Shown here: positions 10,390 to 21,907 of the stretch, one piece after another
Layout of the letters: the number at the start of each line of letters is the position of its first letter
How positions within the stretch are numbered: position 1 is the first letter of the stretch
DNA from: Symbiodinium natans
Lineage: Eukaryota; Sar; Dinophyceae; Suessiales; Symbiodiniaceae
Direction of reading: 5' to 3'
Assembly: GCA_905221605.1 (NCBI GenBank)
Contig: CAJNDS010002457.1
Location: 947,501-1,011,500, forward strand
DNA: 64,000 nt
The notes under the pieces: model-generated
The model's database searches: none
Seen by the model: the letters and a program-made list of their open reading frames with translations, nothing else
Told to the model about the DNA's origin: nothing
Made by a program: the position numbers and the translations under genes

Positions 10390-11040
10390 GGGATCGATGT
10401 AGGAATGGTGTTCTTAGCGTCCTGAGGTCCAACCAGGAAGACTATGTAGGGTTTAGGGTTTAAGGGTTACGGTCTAGTTCTTATGGTGGGGCCAAGAGTT
10501 CGCCCATCCCGCTGTTCACAAAAGTTGCCCAGAGAGACTTCCAGCAGGCTGTGGAGGGCTTCAGGGATTCTTCGCCAAAAGCGAAGGTACAAGCTTGGGC
10601 TTTGTGACGTCATGTCCAGTTGTAGAAGGTAGCCTTGGACTGCCCACCAAGAAATCAGTGTGCAGCTCAACGAGGTACCAAGTCATGTAATGGTAAAACT
10701 GTTCCACCTGTAACGCACGGGTCTGGATACAGTTGGTTGTGCTAAGCAGTGTTTTGTACTGCGCTCTTCTGTTCCTTCCCTTTGTGAAGCTTTGGCGGTT
10801 GGTGGTGATTTCCTTTCGGTCACAGGGCTTTCGGCTTGCGCGTTGGGCCAAGGGCTCAGAAACGCACCTGCTCAGCTTTGCTTCAGTTCCGTCTATTGTT
10901 TCAAGGGCCTTGTTGCATCCTAGATGTCGCCTTCCGCATGCTCGGGTTCTGTATCTCTTTCGGGGTAGGGAGGTTTGGAGCAGGTTTTGTATTTAGGACG
11001 TTCAGGACACTGAACTCTGTGTGATGGAGCGATGTCTGTG
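10390..11040. other. Unique island, coding strand unclear
   Basis: About 600 bp without telomere-like repeats. The + strand has NGVLSVLRSNQEDYV (10390-10440) and FTKVAQRDFQQAVEGFRDSS (about 10520-10600), both exon-like. The minus strand is also open over 10467-10670 and 10561-10851. No family recognised; 10610-11040 may be 3' untranslated. Confidence 0.25.
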
Positions 11041-11159
11041 GATGTCGGGCCTGTTTTCCATGTAGATGCTCAAGGTTGGCCCTCTACGCCCCCCAAACCC
11101 GATTGATCTTGGGACGTGCTCCTTAGTTGCGGACGGGCCATTCAGAAGCAAAGGCCCCT

Positions 11160-11290
11160 CAACATACCCCTTGGGCATACCCTTAAAAGAAATTAAGGGG
11201 CATGGTACTATCCTCCCTTAGACTCCCTTATAGTTTCCTTTATAGGCTATGGGGTATGGGTTTGGGGTGTGGTGAATCATTCTTAGAATG
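11160..11290. mobile_element. Introner-like element, CATACCCCTTGGGCATACCC family, copy 1
   Basis: Starts AACATACCCCTTGGGCATAC, continues AAAAGAAATTAAGG and ends near AATCATTCTT. The second copy at 47970-48092 has the same order of blocks. Confidence 0.55.
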
Positions 11291-11454
11291 CAGGGTTGGC
11301 TTCCTGGTTCCCTTCTTATTCTTCTTCGGTTACCGGCAATCACTGGTAGGGTTTCGGGTGGCGCCAAGAAGCAGTTTTGAATACGAGTCGATCCATAACA
11401 AGAATTTCTGGGTTTATTACAGGATTTTGGGTTTACGGGTACCCTGTTCCCTAA

Positions 11455-11516
11455 ACCCTAAACCCTAAACCCTAAACCCTAAACCCTAAACCCTAAACCC
11501 TAAACCCTAAACCCTA
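11455..11516 (+). repeat. Telomere-like (CCCTAAA)n tract
   Basis: About nine perfect units next to an exon-like island (11540-11600, GYPVLPFLVNLAVEEGLRM then TGA, acceptor TTTCAG|G). Confidence 0.9.
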
Positions 11517-11539
11517 TATTAATTTGATTGATATTTCAG

Positions 11540-11600
11540 GTTACCCTGTGCTGCCATTCCTGGTCAACCTTGCAGTCGAAGAGGGCCTCCGAATGTGAGA
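11540..11600 (+). CDS. Probable C-terminal exon, unknown protein
   Basis: After ATATTTCAG|G the frame reads GYPVLPFLVNLAVEEGLRM and stops at TGA. Family not recognised. Confidence 0.35.
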
Positions 11601-12230
11601 CACCTCTACCTTAAGGACCAAATGAACCTTAAAAGGGGTTTAGGGTTTAGGGTTTAGGGTTTAGGGTTTAGGGTTTAGGGTTATGGTTCAGATACCTTAT
11701 CAGGGATTAAAAAGTAGTATAGGGTACATGGCCCCAATTTTAGGGTTCATGTGGTCCCAAAGGTCTATTCCGATCTCCCAATCCCTGATGGTCTGGGGAA
11801 GATGTTTTGAGAATCCGGGGTCTTCTAATGTCGCGTTTCGCCGGTTATACCCTAAATCCTTCTAATTACAAGTGACATGGAGATGTATGTATGTCTGTAT
11901 GTAGGTAGGAAAGCAGGTATGTGTGTAAACCCTGGGGCCTGCAAAGAAGCCAACAAGGTTTACACTTGGACCTCATGCGTTGTGGCGCAGTCCCCACCCG
12001 TGGTTAAGAGTTTAGGGTTTTGGGTATAGGGTTTAGGGTTAGGGTTAAGGGTCTAGGGTTTAGGGTTTAGAGTTTAGGGTTTAGGGACCTTAGGGTTTAG
12101 GTCTGGGGACTTTAGGGAGTTCAGGGTTTAGGGTTTAGGGCTTTGCCTACAGTGACAGTGTAGTAAAGCGGAGGGCTTCGTTTTTGGGAGGAGGACGAGG
12201 CGTGGGGGGGGGGGGGGCAGAATCCTGCCG

Positions 12231-12400
12231 GTATCTCTTGAGTCGGATCACTTGCGGGGTGGCAGCCTTAAAATCGCACCTGTAATGATCGTCCGCGAGC
12301 CATCAGGGGGATGGGAAGTAGGGTGCCCTCCGCCAAGCAGAGGGGCACCGCAAGTTGGTTTGAAACACTCAGAAGCCCTCAGCTCTTGGGCCTTAAAAAA
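12231..12400 (+). CDS. Exon-like open island, unknown protein
   Basis: A 64-codon open frame without ATG, containing SGGWEVGCPPPSRGAP. It ends at the start of an AT-rich inverted-repeat element. Strand plausible but unproven. Confidence 0.3.
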
Positions 12401-12532
12401 TCCCTTCCCCTAATATTAAACACCCCCTACCCTCTAATATTAAATCCCCTACTATAATATAACCATAACGTGGGGTATTCAATATTAGGGGGTAGGGGGG
12501 GGGTTAAAATATTAGGGGGAAGGGATTACTCC
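12398..12532. mobile_element. AT-rich inverted-repeat element
   Basis: The left end AATCCCTTCCCCTAATATTA is matched inversely by the right end TTAAAATATTAGGGGGAAGG; further CTAATATTAAA copies lie inside. One copy in the window, structure like a small MITE. Confidence 0.65.
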
Positions 12533-12850
12533 TGGTTGCCCGATATGCCCCTTAGAACCGTGTAGATCCCTTTTTGCCACAAGAGCGCTTGCACGGCCTC
12601 GGGGCCTGCAGAGTTAGCGACATTTCTGGAGGAATCTTCCTCTCCCGCCTGGGTTTTTGCATTGGGTTTAGGATTGGAGGCCGATCAGGTTTAGGGTTAA
12701 GGGTTGCGGCTTAGCCTATTCTTGTGCAGGGTAGCTGAGGGGACTTCACTTTGTCTGCCCAGCCGCCCTACTGGAAGATCTGCGGGAGCCGCCGTAATCT
12801 GGCTTAGTTCAGGGAAGGCAAGCTGTGAGATTCCTTCAGATATTGCCCGA

Positions 12851-12899
12851 GCGACCAGCCTCCGCCCCATTGTCCGACCAGCCTCCGCCCCATTGTCCG
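12851..12899. repeat. Tandem duplication, unit about 24 bp
   Basis: CGACCAGCCTCCGCCCCATT and the following GTC occur twice in a row. It sits in a 300 bp island open on both strands (12704-12952 + and 12697-13026 -), so the coding strand is not decided. Confidence 0.75.
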
Positions 12900-13575
12900 A
12901 TGTCGCGCTAAGCGTCACGATGATACAAGCTTTCCCAAGCAGCGTAACATAAGCAGTATATATCTCTGGCAGTCCCCTTCCAGCCATCCTCTGTAACGAA
13001 CTTGGGAAGCAAACCCTAAACCCCAAACCCCAAACCCTAAACCCTAAACGCCCTGCAAGTTCTCATCCTCAACCCTAAGCATTATATGGCTTGGTGGTCT
13101 CTTTAGGTAGGGTTTCTGCTCTCATTAGGGTATCTAGGGGCTATATGAAGGTATAAGGGTAAAAAGAGGCCTCCGGCCTTTATAACCTAAGCACTCTAAC
13201 CCTGCCTCCGACGGCACGATCGGCTGTGAGCGGCAGGCTGCGTTGCGACGTGAACCATGGAAGACCCGTTGGTTCATGTACGCAAACGTCAATTTCAGGT
13301 TTGTCGAAGTTAAAAGCGGAAGCTCAGAACCCTGAACCCCAAACCCTTAACCATTCAATGTGCACTTGCTTACGCCTGAATTGGGGGATGGTCTTTGGAA
13401 CTTGGAATGCTGCATGGTTTAGGGTTTAGGGTTTAGGGTCTAGGTTTCGGTGTCTAGGCGCAACACATCGCCCAGGACTGGCTGAAAGTGGCATCGGACA
13501 CGCCGGCGAAGCAGGTGGCAGCTACATAACGCCCCGGAATACCGACGAATCGGTGCAAAACTCTGAATAAGTGAA

Positions 13576-13702
13576 CCAGGCCCGGAGTAGGGCCTTATTC
13601 CCCTTTTTTTGTTACTGTAGGGATTAGGTTCCCTGAAAAGCTCCTTAAAACCAAAATGAAAGGGCTACCTTTTCGTTCCTAGGCTACTCTTGGGTCTACT
13701 GG
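13576..13702 (+). mobile_element. Introner family E, complete copy
   Basis: Left end CCAGGCCCGGAGTAGGGCCT, right end CTAGGCTACTCTTGGGTCTA, partial inverted repeats. It lies just upstream of an exon-like island, consistent with an intron. Confidence 0.65.
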
Positions 13703-13704
13703 AG

Positions 13705-15577
13705 ACTTTGCGCATGTTTGCCACAGGGACTGCGCAGGGCGAGCTTGAAAACCCTGGCCGAGAATTGTTTGTGTTCGAGAGCTCCACGCCGAATGTCGGC
13801 AATGCAGTAGGGTTTAGGGTTTAGGGTTTAGGGTTTAGGGTTTAGGGTTTAGGGTTTAGGGTTTAGGGTATTGCAGGTGTGTGTTGTATATAGAAGACAA
13901 ACCCATCTTTCAGCACCCTACTTAACCCCTAAACCCTAAACAGACGAAACTTGGGACAAGCGACACTCATTGAACCGATCCCAGCGTCCCTGCCCTACCA
14001 TCGGCCGTCCAAACCCTGGGTCTTATAAGCGGGGCTGAGCCTTCTTGAACACCACGGTTCTACTTTCGGCAGGTTCTATCACGAAGGGGCCGCAAACTTT
14101 CATCTTTCACCCTAAATCCTAAACCCTGAAAGACACCCTAAACCCCAAACCCCCAACCCTAAACCCTAAACCCTGAACCCTAAAACCTAAACCTAAACCC
14201 TAAACCCTAAACGTAAACGTTGCCACTGGGCGCAACTTTCATCCCGTCGTGAAGGCACTGGTTCGCCTCACGGAGCTGCCCTCGGGAGAACTGCGTGATG
14301 GAGGCTACTGCAGGGGTTTAGGGTTTAGGGTTTAGGGTTTAGGGTTTAGGGTCTCTTTATAGCTATACTAGAATGACCCCCCAAAACCCTATTGTATTTA
14401 TTAAGGCCCCTATGTTAGCTGACAATGAGTTAGAAGCTTTCCTGCTTTGAGAGCAGGGTTTTGCAAGTTCGTGATTATCTGAAATGTATACACATGCACA
14501 CATGCATATACATGCACGCCGGCATCTAAGTTCATGTCGTCGGTACATGTGCTGTTACGTGTGAGTGACTTGCTTGCAACCCTAAACTCTAAACCCTAAA
14601 CCCTAAACCCTAAACCCCTAATCCCTAAACCCTAAACCCTAAGACCTAACCCCAAACCCTACAACCACGGGCTGCTTCCTCATACATTCGAGCGCGGAAT
14701 GACCTGTGCGAATGAGTACAGGCTGGCACCAGATAGCGATGTTCTTCAGGGTTTAGGGCTTAGGGTGTAGGGTTTAGGGTTCTTACCCTGTATCCCCCGT
14801 ACATATATATATATATAACCTTTTAGGGGGTGATACAGAGTACCGACTTCCCCTGTTCCCTACAAAGACCCAGGGCTCTTTCTTTAGTTGGGAAGCTGTG
14901 GATACCGGTCCCTTTCAAAAAACAAGGTAACAAACCAGCCATGGCTTTCAAATCTTGCCCTGCGCTGTTAAGGGTCAGGGTTTCGGGTTTAGGGCTTAGG
15001 GCTTAGGGCCTAGGGCGTAGAGCTTCACCTCGCAAAGCCTCAACCATGTGGGCTGCCCGCGACTGCAAAGGTGGCAAAGGCTGTCTCGTATCTTGGCGTT
15101 GATGACCATACTTTTGGCCTTTCATGACCTGTTGAGGCACATGGGGTGTAATTGAGATAATGACAATGTTCCTCCGTCCTTGAAGCCGTTTCCGGTTCAA
15201 CAAGGGCTGTCAGGCTTTGCGTTTAGGGTTTGGGATTTGGGGCTTAGCGTTTAGGAGGGTTTAGGGGGGCGGCAAGCATTGCAGATGTTCAAGTGATATC
15301 CTCTTGTATGATCAGTGATGCAGGGTGTCGTAGGCTGGAAGCACGAATATACTTTCCTTCCAGAAGCACGAGCAACCAACCGGCCAGCTAAGAAGCTTGA
15401 TGCCCTGTAGTCCGACTTATGGACCCAAGAACCTCGCCGGCCTCGTGCGAGAGTGAGCGTCGAAACCCCAAACCCCAAGACGCATGCGACAAGGCCTTGG
15501 TCACGCAAGTCGCAGGACCTCGCCTCGCGCTTCATGCGGGGTTGCGTCAACATCCCGAGCTCCTGATTTCATCCTAG
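13705..15577 (+). CDS. Split gene of unknown function
   Basis: Exon-like islands: 13705-13805 (TAQGELENPGRELFVFESST, GTAGGG donor), 13935-14025 (IEPIPASLPYHRPSKPW), 14079-14103 joined to 14241-14328 (FYHEGAANFHPVVKALVRLT and ELPSGELRDGGYCR), 14690-14750 (ERGMTCANEYRLAPDSDVLQ), 15020-15120 (GLPATAKVAKAVSYLGVDDH), 15370-15460 (PTYGPKNLAGLVRE) and 15478-15577 (VAGPRLALHAGLRQHPELLI, TAG stop). The 14103/14241 junction carries a 10 bp direct repeat AACTTTCATC around a telomere-like tract. The parts are consistent in strand but the family is not recognised, so whether they form one gene is inference. Confidence 0.4.
13808..13869 (+). repeat. Telomere-like (TTTAGGG)n tract
   Basis: Nine near-perfect units directly after a GTAGGG donor, so this intron begins with telomere-like sequence. 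Confidence 0.9.
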
Positions 15578-15838
15578 CACACAGCAAACACTTAGGGGCA
15601 GGGTAGTTAACCATTACCTTTTTGGTTCTATATAGCCCTATTACATATCCAAGGTGTGCCTTTTTGGGGCTAAGGTATTCAGACCCCTAAGGACATACGC
15701 ACCGTGCAACAAGAATACGTATAGACTCATAGAGTATTAGCGATAGCACTAGGCCCCCCAAAAAAATCATCAGCTCAAGTGTCATACCTATACAGTCAGC
15801 CCCCACCCCGGCTAGAAAACCCTACAAACCTAACTGGG

Positions 15839-15946
15839 TAGCCCACTGGTAACCTTTCGCCTTTTGCTGGGTTCTAGGTTCCCTTATTAAAAACAAGTAA
15901 CCGCCCCCAGAAAGGGCACCCTGGCTTTAATATGGTTCCTGGGCTA
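15839..15946 (+). mobile_element. Introner family A, copy 1
   Basis: TAGCCCACTGGTAACC at the left and GGTTCCTGGGCTA at the right as inverted repeats, with an inner AGAAAGGGCACCCTG block as in the other copies. Confidence 0.75.
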
Positions 15947-15959
15947 TCATGCCAAACTC

Positions 15960-16064
15960 TACAAGGAGGGGACCTCTACTGTACTACATATAGCTAAGGG
16001 ACTTATAACCTAAGTTGGGATCCTTCTAAACCATTTTTAACTCTGCTTGTAACTAGGGGGGGGG
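15960..16064 (+). mobile_element. Introner family B, 3'-truncated
   Basis: Left end TACAAGGAGG and the core TAGCTAAGGGACTTATAACC are present. The right end stops at AACTAGGGGGGGGG, without the expected CTCCTTGTA, and passes into telomere-like sequence. Confidence 0.7.
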
Positions 16065-16261
16065 CCCGAAACCGTAAACCCTAAACCCTAGGAAACAACG
16101 GGTCCCCAAATCCCTACATAACCCCTAAAGTAACCTCGAAATAGCCCCTAAATAGCCCCTAAAATAGCCCCTAAAGAACCCGTAAATGGCTCCTAAATAG
16201 TCCCCTAAGTCGCCCTAAACCCTAAACCCTAAACCCCAAAATAGCCCCTCAATAGAGAGGA

Positions 16262-18655
16262 CTGGAGAGCTCCGCGGAAGTGGAGCGACTGGTGCGAATG
16301 CTCCGGTCCCTTCGGCGACGCTTCATCGAGCACGGCCTGGAAGGCCACAAGCCAGGATGGGCTGTTTAGGGTTTAGGGTCTATAGGGTCTATAGGGTCTA
16401 TAGGGTCTGTAGGGTCTATAGGGTCTAGAGGGTCTATAGGGTGTAGGGTTTTTAGGGTTTAGGGTTTAGGGTTTAGAATCAACCCTCTAAAGCGCCTAAC
16501 TTAAGGGGCTACTAAACGCCCATCCTGGAAAAAGATCGGGTTTCAGGGTTAAGGGCTTCGGGTTCGAGGTTCAGGGATGCTTAGGGTTTAGGGTTTAAGG
16601 TTTAGGGTTTAGGGTTTAGGGTTAGGGTTTAGGGTTTAGGGTTTACGTACAAAACCCAAGTCTACGTATAACCTGCTTAGGGGACCTCGGGCGGCTTATA
16701 AGTTGGGGTTACAAGGCGGCCCTGAACCTCCAAGCAGGGTGTAGCATGGTTTGAGGTTTAGGGTTTGGGGGCTTCAGGTCCAGATGCAAAAAAGGGGGCT
16801 GAAGCAGCTTCGGGGTTCACAAAAGGGCAAAGGGTTTTGAGTATTACAGCTACCTTTTGGGTTTAGGGCTTAGTGCTGAAATTTAGGGTTTAGGGGTTCC
16901 TTTTAAATGGGATTCCTATAGTGTAGGAGGTACCGGAAGTTGTGGAAACAGGTGCCCTCCTTAAGTACTTGGAATTGGTCTCTCCGCGGGTACTGCCGTA
17001 CAGGTAAGGGCCCCTTTATTTTTCGAACAGTTGCGGAACTTATAACCTAAGTTGTGATATTTCCAACCCAGTTTAGAACCCTTAATTCTACCTCTACATA
17101 GTGCTACGGGGCCCCTACTTGTGTGCCCCGGCACCCTAAACCCTATGTAAACCCTAAACCCTAAACCGTGTGGTCCCAAGACCCCTGGGAGGTTGGGCGG
17201 TTCGCTCCTCTGCGGCTTGGATGTATTGCGGCCTCGTGCTGATCTGGGGTTTATGCGGCCAACTCTGGGTCTGGAGTGCCACTTTAGGGTTGAGGGCTTA
17301 GGGTTTGGGGTGTTTGAGGTTGGGATCCCAAAACTTCGAATGGAGTGCAGACTTTCGCACGCGCATGTGGCCATGCCATGCTCAGTGAGGCAGTGAACGA
17401 GATGGTCGCCCGGCTGCATGTTCTGGGGGCCATACTTTGGCCTAGGACAAGCTTCTCCTAACTCTGGCGTCCGAAATCTTGTTTCACCCGCACTATTGGC
17501 ACGGAAGCAGGGAGTCAGGAGGCCGCCCCCCCCCCCCCCCCCCCCCCGGTCCCTTCAAGACGTTTAGGCAAAGGAAGGATGTACCTGTTTCCTTGATTTC
17601 TGATGTGAGAGATCACCCCCCTCACCTATCTGTCCCTTGGGGGTTAGGGTTGGGGGTTTAGGCGATCTGAACCCTAACCCTAAACCCTTAACACTCAAAC
17701 CCAAAACCCCCGAACCCTTAAACCCTAGACCCAAACCCCTGGCAATCCGCGCTCTGAGCTTCAGGCTGTCCGGCCTGTTTCTTATTGGAGCTGGTGTGAG
17801 CGAGGAGAGACATAGGAATATCACCTCGGTGCGTGGGGTACGCTTCGACTGTTCTCGTTCGAACCTTATTTGGAGGCTCATGGGCTATAATTTATCTGTT
17901 ACAACTGCAACTACATTTTCGGGGGTGTTCCTTGAGCCTACTCATAGCTCAAACCCTCACCCAAAACCGGAAACCCTAAACCCTTACCCCCTTACCCGTG
18001 AACCTTCATGTAAGCCCTTCTAGAAATCCCTCCTTATACCCCTTAAGAGGGAGGGCTAATAGGTTGCCTAAAACACCTTAAGGAAACTTCGGGAACCTTA
18101 GGCAGGTGTAGGGCCCTGAACCCTGGCTCCTTTGGCCGACTTGCAAGGATCTGTTCCTGCGCAAGATGGCATTGATTCTGGAGGAAGGTGGAAGAGGCAA
18201 GCCTTGGGTTCAGGGTTGAGGGTTGAGGGTTTAGGGTTTATGGGTTGCAGAAACGGTTTATAGGGTTAGGGTTTAGGATTTCGAAGTTCAGTCTATTAGT
18301 TGCAAAAAGGGTCTATGGTTTAGGGCGCCCATTTCAGTCAGAATTACGTTTGGCCCAACCGACCAAGGCAACAAGGGATGCTCGGAGTTAACGCCAACAG
18401 AAAGTCTAGCAAGATGTGGCAACCTAATCACTCTTCAGAATCGGGTCCCTCGGGTCGTCTCGAAGGATGTTCTCGCAAGGTGCCAAACTACCCCTTAATT
18501 CAGGCATACGCATCCCTCCCATCATATGAGGACCTCTAGTACGGTACAGTTTAAGGAACTCCAGGCAAGGAATATTGGAGTCTCCTGGGGCCCTGCCATG
18601 AGACGTCCGCAAGCAAAGGTGGCTATGCCCTCACCGTCAAGAAGGCGGACCGGTA
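16262..18655 (+). CDS. Split gene of unknown function
   Basis: Exon-like islands on one strand: 16262-16365 (SAEVERLVRMLRSLRRRFIE), 17350-17440 (GHAMLSEAVNEMVARLHVLG), 18123-18208 (CKDLFLRKMALILEEGGRGK) and 18393-18655. The last is split by an 80 bp insertion (about 18481-18568) whose removal at the direct repeat GCAAGG gives ...GCSRKEYWSLLGPCHETS...VKKADR and a TAG stop at 18653-18655. The rescued frame across the insertion is the best evidence. No family recognised. Confidence 0.4.
16375..16480 (+). repeat. Telomere-variant tract (TATAGGGTC)n
   Basis: Seven TATAGGGTC-type units embedded in TTTAGGG sequence. Confidence 0.75.
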
Positions 18656-19317
18656 GGGTCTAAGGGTTTACTCGGCGCTGTCACTGAGTCTGAGCAACTG
18701 AGCGCGACTGCACTCTGAACCAGCACATCATCGGGACCACCCCCCAGCAGTACTGAAACTACAGGGCGGCATCCCAATTCACCAGCCGATCCGACGGTTT
18801 AGGGTCTAGGGCGAAAGGGATTAGTGTAGAGCTTAGAGTTTTCACCAAAAACGGTCTGGGGTCAGACGAGAGCAGCGCTTGATCTGAGTGACTTTGTTGG
18901 TTTTTCGAGCCCTACCTCTTTGAACTTGCAAACGCTGATCTCTGTCAGTCTAAACCCCCTCTAAAATCCCTAAAAGCACGCCTAAACCCTCAACCCTGTC
19001 ATTGAAACTGTCGGGCGCCATGCCGACGGCTTTGCCTGGCTTGTTTGTGAGGGATCAAAGCCCTAAACCCTAAGCCCGATCCTAAGCTCTCCTTGGAGGT
19101 TCAGGGTACTCATCAACCCAATTATAAATTATAACTGTACTTATAAGCCCCCGTAAGTCCTCAAAGTAGATTGTAAGTAGACTTATCATTGGGCTTCTAA
19201 GCACCCATGAACCCCAACCCCTTTTTGCAACCCTAAACCCTAAGCCCTAAACCCTAAGCCCTAAACCCTATCGCCTAAACCTGCATCAGGCGACCACTGG
19301 GAGCCCCTCTCTGTCGA

Positions 19318-19390
19318 TGGTCAGCCTTAGTGGAGCTGTGGCTTTTCAAGCAGCAGCGGCCTGTCCGAAAGCTTTCGGGCGCTTTGAGGG
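19318..19390 (+). CDS. Exon-like island, unknown
   Basis: Open frame SMVSLSGAVAFQAAAACPKA followed by FGRFE and a telomere-like tract. No domain assigned. Confidence 0.3.
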
Positions 19391-19800
19391 TTCAGGGTTT
19401 AGGGTTCAGGGTTCAGGGTTTGGGGTTTAGGGTTTAGGGTTCAGGGTTTAGGGTTTAGGGTTTCGGGCCACAAGGGTTTCTTGATGAGCTTCGGTGTTTT
19501 GGTCTGCTTTTCAGTTGCTCCTTAAGCTCCAGGGCGTGGTACTACAGTGCCACCCACACTATACGAACTGTAGTTCCGGGACTTATGCTCCTAAGTTATA
19601 ATGCAGGGGGCATGCAGCTGCCATGATTGGACTAGACCGGCAGGATCAAATCAGTCTAGCTGCCCTAAACCCTATAGATCACCCCAAGCCCTAAACGCGA
19701 AGCCCGAAATCCCAAAACCACAAGGGTTTAGGGTTTAGGGTTTAGGGTTTAGGGTCAGATTTACATGGTTTAGGGTTGCAACAAAGGGCTCGGGGTTCGG

Positions 19801-19915
19801 GAAACCCTTTGGGGTCTGGCGCCACGTGCCTGCAGGCCCATGCCTGCCATTCGGTCATCCTGGCCAGTGGGACCCTGGCTGCTCGAAGAGCTTGGAGCTA
19901 GAGTCGGGGGTTTAA
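19801..19915 (+). CDS. Fragment resembling SF2 helicase motif III
   Basis: The frame reads QAHACHSVILASGTL, like the SGTL motif of RAD3/FANCJ helicases, and LLEELGARVG follows in another frame. Removing four bases between them would join SGTLLEELGARVG. It could be an exon of a second helicase, a pseudogene, or chance. The clear helicase gene lies 9 kb downstream, beyond the kinase. Confidence 0.3.
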
Positions 19916-20054
19916 GATTTAGGGTTCTGGGGTTTAGGGTTTAGGGTTGGCTGCTGCACTTTCTCTTGCTGGACCCTAAACCTAAACCTAAGCTTCGTCG
20001 TGGTAGGGTCTCAAGGGGCTTGGCTCGCAAGATTTCTTCAAAGGGGCTTTTCCC

Positions 20055-20172
20055 TACAAAGCAGGGGCCCCCTTACTATACTAACTATAGTTAAGGGACC
20101 GAATAGCTAAGTGAGGGCCCTTAGAACCCAATTTAGGGCCCTGATAACTCTACGAAAGGCTCCTCCTTGTAC
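20055..20172 (+). mobile_element. Introner family B, complete copy
   Basis: TACAAAGCAGG left and CTCCTCCTTGTA right, with the core ACTATAGTTAAGGGACC and a CCCAATTTAGGGCCC inner palindrome. Confidence 0.75.
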
Positions 20173-21058
20173 ACAGCATCATCAACAGATCCGGACCTAA
20201 ATCTTCTTCCTGGCCTCTCCACCTGCAGACTCCCAGCTCTGGGCAAGGAAGTGGCCAGTTTAGGGTTTAGGGTTTAGGTTGAGGGTCTAGGGTTCCAATA
20301 TACCCCTTTTGAAAACTCCAGGTGGTCTTTGGGTTTACGTTGAGGGTCTAGGGTTTTAATATACCCCTTTTGAAAACTCCAGGAGGTCGTAAGCCAGTGG
20401 CAAACAGTGCTCGGTGGCATGTGAATGCGCTGAGAACCCAACGGTTTAGGGTTCGGGTTTAGGTTTAGGGTTTCTGGTTTGGGTTTAGTGTTTTGCGTTT
20501 AGAGTCGGTCTTAAATTGAGGCTTACATTCACATCCGCCTCGGGCAGTCGCACCCCCCAAAGAACCTTCAAAACGCTTTGGGGGCAATTTTCATGCAAAC
20601 GTCGAACCCTGCAGGGGTTGCTGGCTGATTGTCATGGTGTGTGTGTGGCCCCCCAAACCTATTAAAGCGATCTAAGCCCTAGACGCCCTGAACACCCTCA
20701 GCACCCTAAACTCCTAAACGCTCCCTAAGCCCTCAACCCCCGAAGCCTTACAACGCCCTGGGCCCGAAGCACCCTGAGCTCCTTAAGCCCCTTAATTCGC
20801 CAGACCTTCCGTGTGAGCTGAGGGTGGCCTAAACCCCAAACCCCAAACCCTAATCCCAAATCCCAAACCCCAAACCCCAAACCCTAAACCCCAAACCCTA
20901 AACCCTAAACCCGGTGGGCTTCAGGCTCCCTTTGCCCTCCTGGAGCGCGAGCTGGGTCTCCAACCAGGCCTTTTTGGGTTTCAAGGGTCTGCAAGGAGGG
21001 CCTCTTTGCTATAGGGTTTAGGGTTTAGGGTTCAGGGTTTAGGGTTTAGGGTTTAAGG
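20173..21058. other. Repeat-rich spacer without a supported gene
   Basis: Includes a near-duplicate of about 60 bp (20281-20330 and 20341-20390, both containing ATACCCCTTTTGAAAACTCC), degenerate CCCTAAA/TTTAGGG tracts and CCCCAAA runs (20830-20910). No convincing exon. Confidence 0.5.
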
Positions 21059-21176
21059 TTCCCCCTGACTATACTAGCTGCAGCTAAGGGACTTGTATAG
21101 CCCAAGTGAGGATCCTTATAGCCCAAATTTAGGGCCCCCGATATCTCGACTTACAACTAGGGGGGCTCCTTGTAGG
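21059..21176 (+). mobile_element. Introner family B, 5'-truncated by telomere-like tract
   Basis: The right part, ending GGGGGGCTCCTTGTA, is intact. The left end is replaced by TTTAGGGTTTAAGG running straight into CCCCCTGACTATACTAGC. Confidence 0.7.
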
Positions 21177-21907
21177 GCTTTAGTTCCTAAATGAGTAGTT
21201 TTTATCTACATTAGGGTCCCTGTTTTTGGTGCCCTGCTTTTTGCCATACTATATACAGGATCCAGAAAGGGACCCATCTCTATACCCAGACTTGGGGAAA
21301 ATATATTATAAGGTACCTTTCATCCCCCCCCCCCCCCCCCCGTAGAACCCTTCAAAGGATGGAGGGACCCTGATTCCCGGCTAAGAACCACTCAGTTTTC
21401 GTTTTTTTTTTTTTTTTTGGTTTCATTCCTTCTTTTGCCCTATAGAGTTTAGGGTTTAGGGTTGCTCTTGCGCAAGTTGCCTGTACCAAGGGCATCGGAG
21501 AAGATTGGGTCGGACTTATGGATATCTGCTGTCTGCCTGTATCCCCTCAAAAAGCCCTCCTATGATTCTGATCTCTTCATATATCCCCCCAAAGTTCCTA
21601 TTTGAGGTACAGTACTTTAAGGCCCCAAGTGTTCCCTGTTTAGGTACATGGACATTTAGGGTTATGAAGTTATGACATACTGTCTTCGAGAAGCCCACAA
21701 CTGATGCCACACGCTCCAAAACTTGCAGCTTCAAAAATTTGGGGCTCCAAGCTACCTCACCCCGTAGCCCCGAAAACTTAGGGTTCAGGGTTTAGGGTAC
21801 AGTTTAGGCTTTGGCCAGCTTGTCCAAGGCTGGGTTCAGAAGGGCTTTGCGGCTCAGGCTCGAGCACGAAAGCAGAGTCTCTGTCGGGGAGTTTGGGTTA
21901 CAGCCTC

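Larger units (their letters stand above)
15578..16260. other. Intergenic block built from introner copies and repeats
   Basis: After the TAG at 15577: a family A copy (15839-15946), a 3'-truncated family B copy (15960-16064) running into CCCTAAA, then degenerate CCCTAAA with a TAGCCCCTAAA ladder (16140-16250). No coding evidence. Confidence 0.5.

Noticed and set aside
17174-17196. Third family D introner
   Set aside because: Only one 20 bp end (CCCAAGACCCCTGGGAGG) is present with no matching right end, so not counted as an element.
21893-21907. Upstream TTG start for the CDPK
   Set aside because: The ATG at 21908 is the natural start; the TTG frame only extends it by five codons.
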